NCBI GenBank assembly: GCA_002021875.1
Contig: CP018627.1
Location: 5,146,001-5,210,000 of the forward strand
Direction: 5' to 3'
Source: Streptomyces hygroscopicus
GTDB taxonomy: Bacteria; Actinomycetota; Actinomycetes; Streptomycetales; Streptomycetaceae
Length of the DNA stretch: 64,000 nucleotides
Part shown: positions 44,119 through 53,221 of the stretch, one piece after another
How the letters are laid out: each line of letters opens with the position of its first letter
Numbering within the stretch: the stretch's first letter is position 1
The notes under the pieces: model-generated
What the model saw: the letters and a program-made list of their open reading frames with translations, nothing else
Told to the model about the DNA's origin: nothing
Database searches by the model: none
Translations under genes and position numbers: made by a program

Positions 44119-45209
44119 CCCAGTCCGTATCGACCCCCTCTCCTTCCCCTTCGTCTCCTGCCTCCGCTTCCTCCGCGTCCGAGCCGGACCGGTCGGTCCT
44201 GGCGATCGACGCGGGCAACAGCAAGACCGATGTCGCGCTCGTCGGCCCGGACGGCTCCGTCCTCGGCGCGGCCCGCGGCGGCGGCTTCCGGCCGCCTGTC
44301 GTGGGCGCCGAGGCCGCGGTCGGCTCGCTCGCGCCCCTGGTGGAGGAGGCGGCGCGGCAGGCGGGCGGATCCGGTCCACCGCGCGCGGGGCATATCTCGG
44401 CATGCCTGGCCAACGCCGATCTGCCCAGCGAGGAGGAGGAGCTGACGGGCGTACTGGCCGATCGCGGCTGGGGCGCCACCGTCACGGTCGCCAACGACAC
44501 CTTCGCCCTGCTGCGGGCCGGGGTCGCCGACGACGGCGAGCCGACCGGCGTCTCCGTGGTCTGCGGCGCGGGCATCAACTGCGCCGGGATCGGTCACGGC
44601 GGCCGGGTGGCCCGCTTCCCCGCCATCGGCCGGATCTCCGGCGACTGGGGCGGCGGAGGCTATCTGTCGGAGGAGGCGCTGTGGTGGGCGGCGCGTGCGG
44701 AGGACGGCCGCGGCGAGCCGACCGAGCTGGCCCGCGCCCTGCCCGCGCAGTTCGGCCTGACCACCATGTACGAGCTGATCGAGGCGCTGCATCTGGGCCG
44801 GCTGGACGGGGCCAGGCGGCATGAGCTGACGCCGGTGCTCTTCGCGGTGGCCGACGCCGGCGACGAGATCGCGCGGGCGATCGTCGACCGCCAGGCGGAG
44901 GAGGTGGTGACCATGGCCACGGTCGCCCTCGGCCGCCTCGATCTGCTGGGCGAGGAGACACCGGTGGTGCTGGGCGGCGGGGTGCTCGCGGCCCGCCATC
45001 CGCTGCTGGACGACCGGATCCGCGAACTGCTGGCGGAGCGCGCCCCGAAGGCCGAGCCGCGGGTGGTCACCGCACCGCCGGTGCTGGGCGCCGCGCTGCT
45101 GGGCCTGGACCGCACCGGCGCGCCCGAGGCGGCGTACGCCCGGCTGCGCGCGCACTACGCCCCAGCTGATGACGCGGAAAGTGGAACCGAAAGTCCGTCC
45201 GAAGCGTAA
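44109..45209 (+). CDS. csnK: BadF/BadG-type sugar kinase CsnK
   Basis: 366 residues from a GTG at 44109, overlapping csnH by 10 bases. After a 26-residue Ser/Pro-rich leader comes an ASKHA ATPase fold: phosphate loop VLAIDAGNSKTDVALVG (about 31-47), SVVCGAGINCAGIG (about 151) and VVLGGGVLAA near 290. The BadF/BadG family includes N-acetylglucosamine and glucosamine kinases. It should phosphorylate the imported amino sugar. It is the last gene of the csn operon; a 134-base gap with a new promoter follows. Confidence 0.9.
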   Translation: MGLTQSVSTPSPSPSSPASASSASEPDRSVLAIDAGNSKTDVALVGPDGSVLGAARGGGFRPPVVGAEAAVGSLAPLVEEAARQAGGSGPPRAGHISACLANADLPSEEEELTGVLADRGWGATVTVANDTFALLRAGVADDGEPTGVSVVCGAGINCAGIGHGGRVARFPAIGRISGDWGGGGYLSEEALWWAARAEDGRGEPTELARALPAQFGLTTMYELIEALHLGRLDGARRHELTPVLFAVADAGDEIARAIVDRQAEEVVTMATVALGRLDLLGEETPVVLGGGVLAARHPLLDDRIRELLAERAPKAEPRVVTAPPVLGAALLGLDRTGAPEAAYARLRAHYAPADDAESGTESPSEA

Positions 45210-45343
45210 TGAAAAGGGGAGGGAAGATCGCGATCCGAACAAGATCCAGGCTCGACCGGTGACCTCTCCTGGCGCCGCGGTCCATACTGCTGCGACACCG
45301 ACCGCGACACCAACTACGGAATCCGGGCGAAGGGGGAGGTCTT

Positions 45344-46753
45344 GTGTCATACCCGCCGACCACCGGCAGAGCCGCGCCGCCACCCGTGCCCGCGGCCCCG
45401 CCGCGGACCGCGTGGCGTGAGGGGCTCGACCGGGCGCGGGCGGCGGCGACGACCGAGCCCGGCCGGCTGCGCGTCATCGGAGCGGTGCTGGCCGCACTGG
45501 TGGTCGCGTTCGGCGCGGTCACGGCCTGGCAGGTCTCCGACCGGCAGACCGCGGCGGACGCCGTGGCCGAGCGCAGCCAGCCGCTGAGCGCCGACGCGGC
45601 ACAGATCTACCGCTCCCTGGCCGACGCGGACACCACGGCGACCCGTGGCTTCCTGGCGGGCGGCCAGGAGCCCGCCCAGGTCCGCCAGCGGTATGTGCGG
45701 GACATCGACACCGCCTCCAAGCTGCTGGTGAGCGCCGCCGCCAATACAGGAGGCTCGGCCTCCGCCCGCGACGAGATACGGAAGATCAATCAGCTGCTGC
45801 CGGTGTACACCGGGCTGGTCGACTCCGCGCGCGCCAACAACCGCCAAGGGCTGCCGCTGGGCGGCGCCTATCTGCGCTATGCCAACGACACCATGCGCAC
45901 CCGGCTGCTGCCCGCCGCGGGCAGGCTCTATCAGGCCGAGACCGCCCGTCTCGGGGATGACTACGAGGACGCCGAGGCATGGCCGTGGGTGGCGATCGGC
46001 ACCGGCCTGGTCGCCCTGGGCGCGCTGGGGTGGGCCCAGCGCCGCCACTACCAGCGGACGAACCGGGTGCTCAACCACGGCATGCTCGCCGCCACGGCCG
46101 CCTCCACGGTGGTGATGCTGTGGCTGGTGGTCGGCCATGCGGTCGCCAGCACCGAGCTCAGCGACTCCAATGACCACGGGGCGAAGTCCCTCCAGGTGCT
46201 CAACGAGGCGCGGATCGACTCCCTGCGGGCCCGCGCCGACGAGAATCTGACCCTGGTGGCGCGCGGCGCGGTCGTCGTCGACGAGGACGGTGCCAACAAG
46301 GGCAAGGACGCCTACGAGGTCAGCTACGGCTCGCGGATGTCCGCGCTCGTGGGGGAGTCGTCCGGCGCCCGTCCCGCGGAGGGCAGCCTGCTGGACAAGG
46401 CGCGCGCCCTCGCGGACGACGACGCGGGCCGTGAGCCGCTGGAGAAGGCCGCCGACCGGGTCAAGGAGTGGCAGGTGCGGCACAAGGCCGCCCGCACCGC
46501 CGATGACGGGGGCGACTACAAGACGGCGCTGACCAAGGTCATCGGCGCCAAGGACAGCACCGGCGAGTCCTTCGACGCGGTGGACAGCAAGCTGGCCGAG
46601 GCCCTCGACCACGAGCAGCGGGAGTTCCAGCAGGCCGCCGACGACGGACGCGGCGCGTTCACCGCCATGGCACTGGGCGCCGGGGTGCTGGCCGTGCTGG
46701 GAGCCGCGGGCGCGGTGCTGGGCATAGGCCGCAGACTGTCGGAGTACCGATGA
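45344..46753 (+). CDS. Four-TM membrane protein, GlnX-like sensor subunit
   Basis: 469 residues from a GTG at 45344 after GGGGGAGG. Four membrane helices are predicted at about 44-62, 207-226, 242-263 and 441-464. They separate two extracytoplasmic helical regions (about 65-205 and 265-440) that resemble four-helix sensor domains. Its stop overlaps the start of a glutamate-type binding protein gene (ATGA), and a PknG-like kinase gene follows two genes later. In mycobacteria glnX-glnH-pknG code for a sensor that reports external glutamate/aspartate to the kinase PknG; this protein has the GlnX position and topology. Sequence identity to GlnX could not be measured here. Confidence 0.8.
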   Translation: MSYPPTTGRAAPPPVPAAPPRTAWREGLDRARAAATTEPGRLRVIGAVLAALVVAFGAVTAWQVSDRQTAADAVAERSQPLSADAAQIYRSLADADTTATRGFLAGGQEPAQVRQRYVRDIDTASKLLVSAAANTGGSASARDEIRKINQLLPVYTGLVDSARANNRQGLPLGGAYLRYANDTMRTRLLPAAGRLYQAETARLGDDYEDAEAWPWVAIGTGLVALGALGWAQRRHYQRTNRVLNHGMLAATAASTVVMLWLVVGHAVASTELSDSNDHGAKSLQVLNEARIDSLRARADENLTLVARGAVVVDEDGANKGKDAYEVSYGSRMSALVGESSGARPAEGSLLDKARALADDDAGREPLEKAADRVKEWQVRHKAARTADDGGDYKTALTKVIGAKDSTGESFDAVDSKLAEALDHEQREFQQAADDGRGAFTAMALGAGVLAVLGAAGAVLGIGRRLSEYR

Positions 46754-47793
46754 GGACGATGGGGGGCGGAAGCATGCGATCGCTGCGATCGGCCGCCGCG
46801 GTGACGGTATGCGCCCTGGGCGTGGCCACGGCCATCGCGGTGCCGGCGATGATGGACGACGGCGGCCACGGCGACAGCAAGGGCGGTGCGCAGCGCCCGC
46901 AGACGATGCGGGCCGGCGCCGAGGCCGAGGCCGCGGCGGACAACTGCCGCGATCCCGAGGCGAGCCTGCGCCCGTCCAGCGCCAGCGGCCCGGCCATCAA
47001 GCGGATCAAGAACCGTGAGGTCAACGGCCACAAGCTCAACAAGCTGATCGCCGGCGTCGACCAGAACAGCTACCGCTGGGGATACCGCGATCCGGCCACC
47101 GGCGACCTCACCGGCTTCGACATCGACCTGGTGCACGCCATAGCCGAGGACATATTCGGCGATCCGGACGCGGTCATCTTCCGCACCATCCCCACCAGCC
47201 AGCGCATCAAGGCCCTGCAACAGGGCAAGGTGGACGTCGTGGTGCGCACCATGACCATCAACTGCGACCGGATCAAGGACGTCGCGTTCTCCACCGCGTA
47301 CTTCCAGGCCGGGCAGCAGGTGCTGGTCGCCGACGACTCGTCCATCACCGGCTACAACAAGACCCTGCGCGGCAAGAAGGTCTGCACCGCGCAGGGTTCC
47401 ACCGCCGAGGCCGAGCTGGACAAGCCGGACACCGGGGCCGAGCATCTGGGCGCGATCAAGGTCAAGCCCGTTCCCAACCAGCTGGACTGTCTGGTCAGGC
47501 TGCAACTCGGCCAGGTGGACGCGGTGATCACCGACAATGCGCTGGCGGCCGGCCAGGCGGCCCAGGACCCCTCCGTCAAGCTGGTCGGCTCGCGATTCAC
47601 CGATGAGCTCTACGGCGTGGCGATGAACAAGGACGACGACGACCTGGTACGCCGGGTCAACAAGGTTCTGGAGAACTACCGCCAGGGCGGTGTCGGCAGC
47701 CCCTGGATGCGGGCCTACCAGAAGTGGCTGGCCAAGGACTTCAGCACGGCACAGGAGAATCCGGCACCACCCGCCCCCGAGTACAAGGACTAG
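46750..47793 (+). CDS. Glutamate/aspartate-type solute-binding protein, GlnH-like
   Basis: 347 residues; ATG overlaps the upstream stop (ATGA). Alternative starts a few codons later exist (MRSLRSAAA). The N-terminal hydrophobic segment (about 14-32) lacks a lipobox cysteine, so the protein is probably anchored by that helix or released, unlike lipoprotein GlnH of mycobacteria. From about residue 95 it is a family 3 amino-acid binding protein: YRWGYRDPATGDLTGFDIDLVHAIA, RIKALQQGKVDVVVRTMTI, GKKVCTAQGSTAE. Two cysteines near 177 and 215 may form a disulfide. No ABC permease is present, which supports a sensing role. Confidence 0.87.
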   Translation: MRTMGGGSMRSLRSAAAVTVCALGVATAIAVPAMMDDGGHGDSKGGAQRPQTMRAGAEAEAAADNCRDPEASLRPSSASGPAIKRIKNREVNGHKLNKLIAGVDQNSYRWGYRDPATGDLTGFDIDLVHAIAEDIFGDPDAVIFRTIPTSQRIKALQQGKVDVVVRTMTINCDRIKDVAFSTAYFQAGQQVLVADDSSITGYNKTLRGKKVCTAQGSTAEAELDKPDTGAEHLGAIKVKPVPNQLDCLVRLQLGQVDAVITDNALAAGQAAQDPSVKLVGSRFTDELYGVAMNKDDDDLVRRVNKVLENYRQGGVGSPWMRAYQKWLAKDFSTAQENPAPPAPEYKD

Positions 47794-47920
47794 CCCGGAC
47801 CCGGACACATCGGGTACGTGCAAGGATCACGGACCGGCAAGGATTAGCACCCGCCTCACACGCGTAGGGATGACGCTGCAGACGGATCACACAACGGTTA
47901 CGGACATGGAGAGGTGATCG

Positions 47921-49246
47921 ATGGGGGTCCCGGGACCCTTCCCCAGCTTCGCGGGGGCACCCGACGGCCCGGTCATGGGCCGTGAGGAGGTGGACCGCGC
48001 GCTGGCGAAGCTCGCCGCCGAACACGAGGCGATCGAGTCCTCGCTGCTCGCTCTCCAGGACCACGCGGGCAGAAGGCTTCTCGAGGGCGCCGAGCTCACG
48101 GGCGTCACCAAGGACCGGTGGTCCACCACCGAGCAGGCCATCTCTCTCCTCTGGAGCTACTTCGACGCGTACTCCGAGGCCCTCACCCGCGCCCGTGAGC
48201 TGCGCTCCCGTCACCGCTGGCCGACGCAGGAAGAGCTGACCGAGCTCACCGAGCTGCTGTGCGGCACCGCGATCACCCTGCCCAGCAGCGCCACCCTCGG
48301 CGGATCGCCCCTGCTCAGCGAGGAGTTGAGCCTGGACCGGCTGGTCGACCGGATGAACCGCTGGTACGCGGAGGCCCTGGGCGTCATCGTCAGCGCCGAC
48401 GCCGTATGGTCCGCGCTGCCCGCCCGGATCGACATGCTCTCCGCCGAGCTGCACCGCACCCGTTCGCTCGCCCACTCCGTCGGAGTGCGTCCCGGCGAGC
48501 ACCCCTCGGGGGACGATCTGGAGCAGATCACCGCCGAGCTGACCGCGCTGCGCGCCGAAGTGGTCTCCGACCCGCTGGCCTTCTGGAAACCGGCCGGCGG
48601 CAGCTCCGCGCCCGGCGGCGGCAGCCCCGACACCCAGCGCTATGACCGCTCCGCCCGCGCACTGGAGGATGTGCGACGGGAGATCGAGGCGGTCCTGGAT
48701 GTGCGGCAGGACGCCGAGCGGCGGCTGATGCGGCTGCGGGATGTGCTCTCCCGCGCCGATCGCACCCTGGCGGAGGCGCGCCAGGCGCGCGGTGAGGTGC
48801 TCGCGAAGATCGCGGCGTCGGAGGTGCCGGCCGTCAGCGGCCCGCCGACCGCGCTGCACGAGCAGCTGGTCGCCGCCGCCGACTACCGCAGGCGCTCCCA
48901 GTGGCACCGGCTCTCGCCGCTGCTGGAGAGCCTGGAGCAGCGCGCCGACGACGAATTGCTGCGGGCCCGCGAGTCGTTGACCGCGGTCACCGCGCCGCTG
49001 GCGGTCCGCGCCGAGCTGCGCGGCCGTCTCGACGCGTACAAGGCGAAGGTCGCCCGCCACGGCATGGCGGAGGATCCGATGCTGGTGGAGCGGTATGACG
49101 CGGCCCGCCGGATGCTGTGGAGCGCCCCGTGTGATCTGCGGGTGGCCGAGCAGGCCGTGCTGCGCTATCAGCGGGCGGCGGCCGAGGCCCTGGTGCCACG
49201 CCAGACGGGCCCGGCCGACGAAGGTATCGAGGGAGGCACGAAATGA
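47921..49246 (+). CDS. Coiled-coil protein of unknown function in the PknG cluster
   Basis: 441 residues, ATG after GGAGAGG, ending in an ATGA overlap with the PknG-like gene. No signal peptide or membrane helix. Almost the whole chain is predicted alpha-helical, with heptad-rich stretches at about 22-75 and 245-300 (DRSARALEDVRREIEAVLDVRQDAERRLMRLRD is within this part). No enzyme motif is seen. It is co-transcribed with the kinase and may be a scaffold or substrate linking the membrane sensor to PknG. The mycobacterial glnX-glnH-pknG locus has no counterpart that I recognise. Confidence 0.8.
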   Translation: MGVPGPFPSFAGAPDGPVMGREEVDRALAKLAAEHEAIESSLLALQDHAGRRLLEGAELTGVTKDRWSTTEQAISLLWSYFDAYSEALTRARELRSRHRWPTQEELTELTELLCGTAITLPSSATLGGSPLLSEELSLDRLVDRMNRWYAEALGVIVSADAVWSALPARIDMLSAELHRTRSLAHSVGVRPGEHPSGDDLEQITAELTALRAEVVSDPLAFWKPAGGSSAPGGGSPDTQRYDRSARALEDVRREIEAVLDVRQDAERRLMRLRDVLSRADRTLAEARQARGEVLAKIAASEVPAVSGPPTALHEQLVAAADYRRRSQWHRLSPLLESLEQRADDELLRARESLTAVTAPLAVRAELRGRLDAYKAKVARHGMAEDPMLVERYDAARRMLWSAPCDLRVAEQAVLRYQRAAAEALVPRQTGPADEGIEGGTK

Positions 49247-51840
49247 CTGCGGCGGTCGCCGCCTGCCAGCGGCGTGACTGCGGCGGGTCCTACGAGGACG
49301 TGGGCGGAGGAGAGCTGTACTGCGATGTCTGCGGTATGGCCCCGGTCGTCTCACCGCAGGGGTTGGTGGCCTCACCGCCCACCGGGATCACCGGGCGGGG
49401 CGGACCGGTCGGGGGCTCCTCGTCCTCGGGAGGGGGCTCGTCGTCGGGCGGCGGATCCTCGTCGTCGGTCAGGGGCTCCTCCCTGCCGTCCGGCCAAGGA
49501 TCCTCCCCGTTGTCCGGCCGGGACTCCTCGTCCGGCGCCTCGGGCCGATCGCGTTCGGCACGCTCCTCCTCGTCCCGGCGCTCGGTGTCCGGGCGGCTGT
49601 CCCGCTCCATGTCCGGGCGGACCTCCTCGCGTTCGGTCTCGGTGCGCAGCTCCCGCTCCTCCACCTCGGCCTCCTCCGGGCGGAACGCACTGGGCGCCGG
49701 TCTGGTCAGCGTCCCGGATGTGCCCCGCCCCGATCCGCGGACGGCGGCGCTCGCGGACCCCGAGGTCCCCGAGCGGAAGCGGTTCTGCAGCCGCGGGGAC
49801 TGCGGTGCCCCGGTGGGCCGCGCCCGCGGCGAGCGGCCGGGCCGCACCGAGGGGTTCTGCACCAAATGCGGCCATCCGTACTCGTTCGTACCGAAGTTGA
49901 ACCCCGGTGACATCGTCCACGGCCAGTACGAGGTCGCGGGCTGTCTGGCACACGGCGGGCTCGGCTGGATCTATCTGGCCATCGACCGCGCGGTGTCGGA
50001 CCGCTGGGTGGTCCTCAAGGGCCTGCTGGACACGGGCGACGAGGAGGCCCTGGCGGCCGCCGTCTCCGAGCGCCGCTTCCTCGCCGAGATCGAGCACTCC
50101 AACATCGTCCGGATCTACAACTTCGTCGAGCATCTCGACCAGCGCACCGGCAGCCTCGACGGCTACATCGTCATGGAGTACGTGGGCGGCAAGTCCCTCA
50201 AGGACATCGCCAACGCCCTGCGCACCACCGACGGCCGGCGCCATCCGCTGCCCGTCGAGCAGGCCAGCGCCTACGGCATCGAGGCCCTGGAGGCGCTGGG
50301 CCATCTGCACAGCCGCAATCTGCTCTACTGCGACTTCAAGGTCGACAACGCCATTCAGCAGCAGGACCAGCTCAAGCTGATCGACATGGGCGCGGTCCGG
50401 CGGATGGACGACCACGACAGCCCCATCTACGGGACGGTCGGCTACCAGGCCCCCGAGATCGCCGAGACCGGCCCGTCGGTCGCCTCCGATCTCTACACGG
50501 TGGCGCGCACCCTGGCCGTGCTCACCTTCGACTTCCAGGGCTATACGAACGTCTTCGTGGACAGCCTGCCGGACCCCGAGCACATCGAGGTCTTCCGGCG
50601 CTATGAATCCTTCTACCGGCTGCTGGTGCGGGCCACCGACCCGGACCCGGGGCGCCGCTTCGCCTCCGCGCGGGAGATGGCCGACCAGCTGACCGGGGTG
50701 CTGCGGGAGGTCGTGGCGCTGCAGACCGGGCGGCCCCGGCCGGCCCTGTCCACCCTCTTCGGACCGGAACCACGCGTCGTGGACACCGAGTTGTTCGCTG
50801 ACGACGGCCAGGATCCGTCCCTGCTGGGCGCCCGGCCCATCGGCCGGGGCGCCACCGCGCCCGTCCCCGCGCAGCGGCCGCCGGGCCCGCTGGCCCTGCC
50901 GCTGCCGGCCATCGCCACGCTGGAAGGGGGAGCCACCGCGCTGGCGCTCCCGGTCCCGCTGGTGGACCCGGACGACCCCAACGCCGGATTCCTGGCCGGG
51001 CTGCTGGCCGCCGAGCCCGCCGAGATGAGCGCCGCGCTGCGGACCGCGCCGGTCGACTCGGTCGAGCTGCGGTTGCGCCGGGTCCGCGCCCAGCTCGAGC
51101 TGGGCCAGGAGCAGGACGCGGGCGTCGCGCTCACCGGTCTGGAGGCCGCGTACAGCGACGACTGGCGGATCGTCTGGTACCGGGGGCTGCACGCGCTGAG
51201 CACCGGCGACCGCGAGACGGCCGCGCTCTCCTTCGACGCCGTCTACGACGCGTTCCCCGGTGAGCCCGCGCCGAAGCTGGCGCTCGGCGTCTGCGCCGAG
51301 GTCCTGGGCCAGTTGGACAATGCGGCGGAGTACTACCGGCTGGTGTGGGCCACCGACCCGAGCTTTGTGAGCGCCGCCTTCGGCCTCGCCCGGGTCCTGC
51401 TGTGCTCCGGGGACCGGGCGGGCGCGGTGCGGGCCCTGGAATCGGTCCCGGAGTCCTCGATCCACTACACGGCGGCGCGGGTCGCCGCCGTACGGGCCCG
51501 GCTGCGCCAGCGCGCCCCGTACGACGCCCTGCTGGGCGATCTGGCGGCCTCGGCAGCCCAGGTCGAGCGGCTGGGCGAGTTCGGTCTTGACGCGGTGCGG
51601 CGCGAGCGGCTGCGTACGGAGGTCCTGGGCAGTGCCCTGGATTGGGTACTGTCCGGCAGCAGCGGGGCGCCCCCGGGACACAACCGGCCGCCTCTGCTCG
51701 GCAGCAGCCTCGACGAGCGCGGGCTGCGCTTCGGATTGGAGCGCTCGTACCGGGTACTCGCCAGACTCGCGCAGCGAGGCGAGGAGAGGATCGAACTGGT
51801 GGAGCGGGCCAACCGTTTCCGCCCCAGGACGTGGGTGTGA
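49243..51840 (+). CDS. pknG: PknG-type serine/threonine protein kinase with zinc-ribbon N-terminus and TPR C-terminus
   Basis: 865 residues. Two cysteine-rich sites lie at the start (CQRRDCGG with CDVCG, residues 6-28) and at about 181-210 (CSRGDCGAPVGR with CTKCGHPYSF), the second matching the PknG rubredoxin motif. Between them is a Ser/Arg-rich linker (about 60-150). The kinase domain has the glycine loop AHGGLGWIYLA, K259 in VVLKGLL, catalytic D364 in YCDFKVDN and D381 in IDMGAV; the last replaces DFG, as PknG has DLG. The TPR domain spans about 590-750 and the tail resembles M. tuberculosis PknG to the end. PknG controls glutamate metabolism by phosphorylating the FHA protein GarA; an FHA protein is encoded four genes downstream. 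Confidence 0.94.
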   Translation: MTAAVAACQRRDCGGSYEDVGGGELYCDVCGMAPVVSPQGLVASPPTGITGRGGPVGGSSSSGGGSSSGGGSSSSVRGSSLPSGQGSSPLSGRDSSSGASGRSRSARSSSSRRSVSGRLSRSMSGRTSSRSVSVRSSRSSTSASSGRNALGAGLVSVPDVPRPDPRTAALADPEVPERKRFCSRGDCGAPVGRARGERPGRTEGFCTKCGHPYSFVPKLNPGDIVHGQYEVAGCLAHGGLGWIYLAIDRAVSDRWVVLKGLLDTGDEEALAAAVSERRFLAEIEHSNIVRIYNFVEHLDQRTGSLDGYIVMEYVGGKSLKDIANALRTTDGRRHPLPVEQASAYGIEALEALGHLHSRNLLYCDFKVDNAIQQQDQLKLIDMGAVRRMDDHDSPIYGTVGYQAPEIAETGPSVASDLYTVARTLAVLTFDFQGYTNVFVDSLPDPEHIEVFRRYESFYRLLVRATDPDPGRRFASAREMADQLTGVLREVVALQTGRPRPALSTLFGPEPRVVDTELFADDGQDPSLLGARPIGRGATAPVPAQRPPGPLALPLPAIATLEGGATALALPVPLVDPDDPNAGFLAGLLAAEPAEMSAALRTAPVDSVELRLRRVRAQLELGQEQDAGVALTGLEAAYSDDWRIVWYRGLHALSTGDRETAALSFDAVYDAFPGEPAPKLALGVCAEVLGQLDNAAEYYRLVWATDPSFVSAAFGLARVLLCSGDRAGAVRALESVPESSIHYTAARVAAVRARLRQRAPYDALLGDLAASAAQVERLGEFGLDAVRRERLRTEVLGSALDWVLSGSSGAPPGHNRPPLLGSSLDERGLRFGLERSYRVLARLAQRGEERIELVERANRFRPRTWV

Positions 51841-51843
51841 TCG

Positions 51844-53199
51844 ATGTCGCAGATGCCGCAGCCAGCCCAGCTGTCAGCCTGCCCGACCTGTGATGAGCCG
51901 CCGCAGGCGGGAGACAGATACTGCGATCAGTGCGGTGCCGATCTGACGGCGGCGGCCACGCCGGCGGCGCAGGCGCCCGGCGACCGGCCGGTGCCGCCGC
52001 AGCTGAACGGCGCGGCGCGGTCCCCCCACCCTGAGCCGGAGCCGGACGACTACGAGCTGGCCGCCCCGGCCCCCGACGGGTACGGGCAGCCGGCCGATCC
52101 GCGGGCCGCCGGGACGCTCGGCGCGCCCGAGGCGGCGCCACCCACCGAGACCGGCACCCCCGCGGAAATCGACACGGGGACCAACGCGAGTACGCACACC
52201 AGCGCGGCGACCAGCACGGGCAGCATGGCGGGCACCGGCACCGGGGCGGACCCCCGGCTGCCCGGCGGCGAGCACCGCGCCCGGTGCGCCGCGTGCCAGG
52301 AGGGCACCATCGACCAGGACGGATACTGCGAGCGCTGCGGACACGCCCAGGCACGCGAACGCGACCATATGGAGAGCGAGTTGGAGGGCATCGCCGCGGC
52401 CACCGACCGAGGGCTGCGCCATCACCGCAATGAGGACGCGTACGCGGTGTCCACCGCCGAGCTGCCCGACGGCTCACCGATCGTGATCGCCGTGGTGTGC
52501 GACGGCGTCTCCTCGGCCACCCGCCCCGACGAAGCCTCGGCCGCCGCGGCCCATGCGGCCGGTGAGGCGCTGCGGGCCTCGCTGCCGCGCGGCGCCCACC
52601 CCCAGCAGGCCATGAACGAGGCGATCGTCGCCGCCGCCGAGGCGGTCAACTCACTGGCCGTGGAGACCGGCGCGGCCGCTGCGCACCCCGAGGGCCAGCG
52701 CCATCAGAACGCACCGGCCTGCACCATCGTCAGCGCCGTCGTCACCGGCGACATCCTCACCATCGGCTGGGTCGGCGACAGCCGCGCCTACTGGGTCCCC
52801 GACGACCGTACGGCCCCGCCCGCCCGGCTCACCGAGGACGACTCCTGGGCGGCCCAGATGGTCGCCGCGGGGCTGATGTCGGAGGCCGAGGCGTACGCGG
52901 ACGAGCGCGCCCACGCCATCACCGGCTGGCTCGGGGCGGACGCGTATGAGCTGGAGCCCCACACCGCCTCCTACAAACCGGACCGGCCGGGCGTCGTCGT
53001 GGTGTGCACCGACGGGCTGTGGAACTACGCCGAATCGCCGGAGCAGATGGCCCGCGCGGTGCCGCCGGACGCCCGCTCCCGGCCGCTGAACAGCGCCCAG
53101 ATCCTGGTCGGCCACGCCCTCGACGGCGGGGGCCACGACAACGTAACAGTGGCGGTCGTGCCGTTCCCCGCGGCCCCGGGCCGGGCAGGATCCGCCTGA
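51844..53199 (+). CDS. PP2C-family serine/threonine phosphatase with zinc ribbons
   Basis: 451 residues, ATG three bases after the pknG stop. N-terminal zinc ribbon CPTCDEPPQAGDRYCDQCG (13-31), a Pro/Glu/Thr-rich linker, and a second ribbon CAACQEGTIDQDGYCERCG (about 147-165). The PP2C domain follows from about 185: RHHRNEDAYAV, VVCDGVSS, GWVGDSRAYW, VVCTDGLWNY and GGGHDNVTV. All metal-binding aspartates are present, so it should be active with manganese or magnesium. Next to the kinase it is the natural partner to reverse PknG phosphorylation. No membrane helix, so it acts in the cytoplasm. Confidence 0.94.
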   Translation: MSQMPQPAQLSACPTCDEPPQAGDRYCDQCGADLTAAATPAAQAPGDRPVPPQLNGAARSPHPEPEPDDYELAAPAPDGYGQPADPRAAGTLGAPEAAPPTETGTPAEIDTGTNASTHTSAATSTGSMAGTGTGADPRLPGGEHRARCAACQEGTIDQDGYCERCGHAQARERDHMESELEGIAAATDRGLRHHRNEDAYAVSTAELPDGSPIVIAVVCDGVSSATRPDEASAAAAHAAGEALRASLPRGAHPQQAMNEAIVAAAEAVNSLAVETGAAAAHPEGQRHQNAPACTIVSAVVTGDILTIGWVGDSRAYWVPDDRTAPPARLTEDDSWAAQMVAAGLMSEAEAYADERAHAITGWLGADAYELEPHTASYKPDRPGVVVVCTDGLWNYAESPEQMARAVPPDARSRPLNSAQILVGHALDGGGHDNVTVAVVPFPAAPGRAGSA

Positions 53200-53221
53200 C
53201 GGTCGCCAAGGAGCGGATGAT

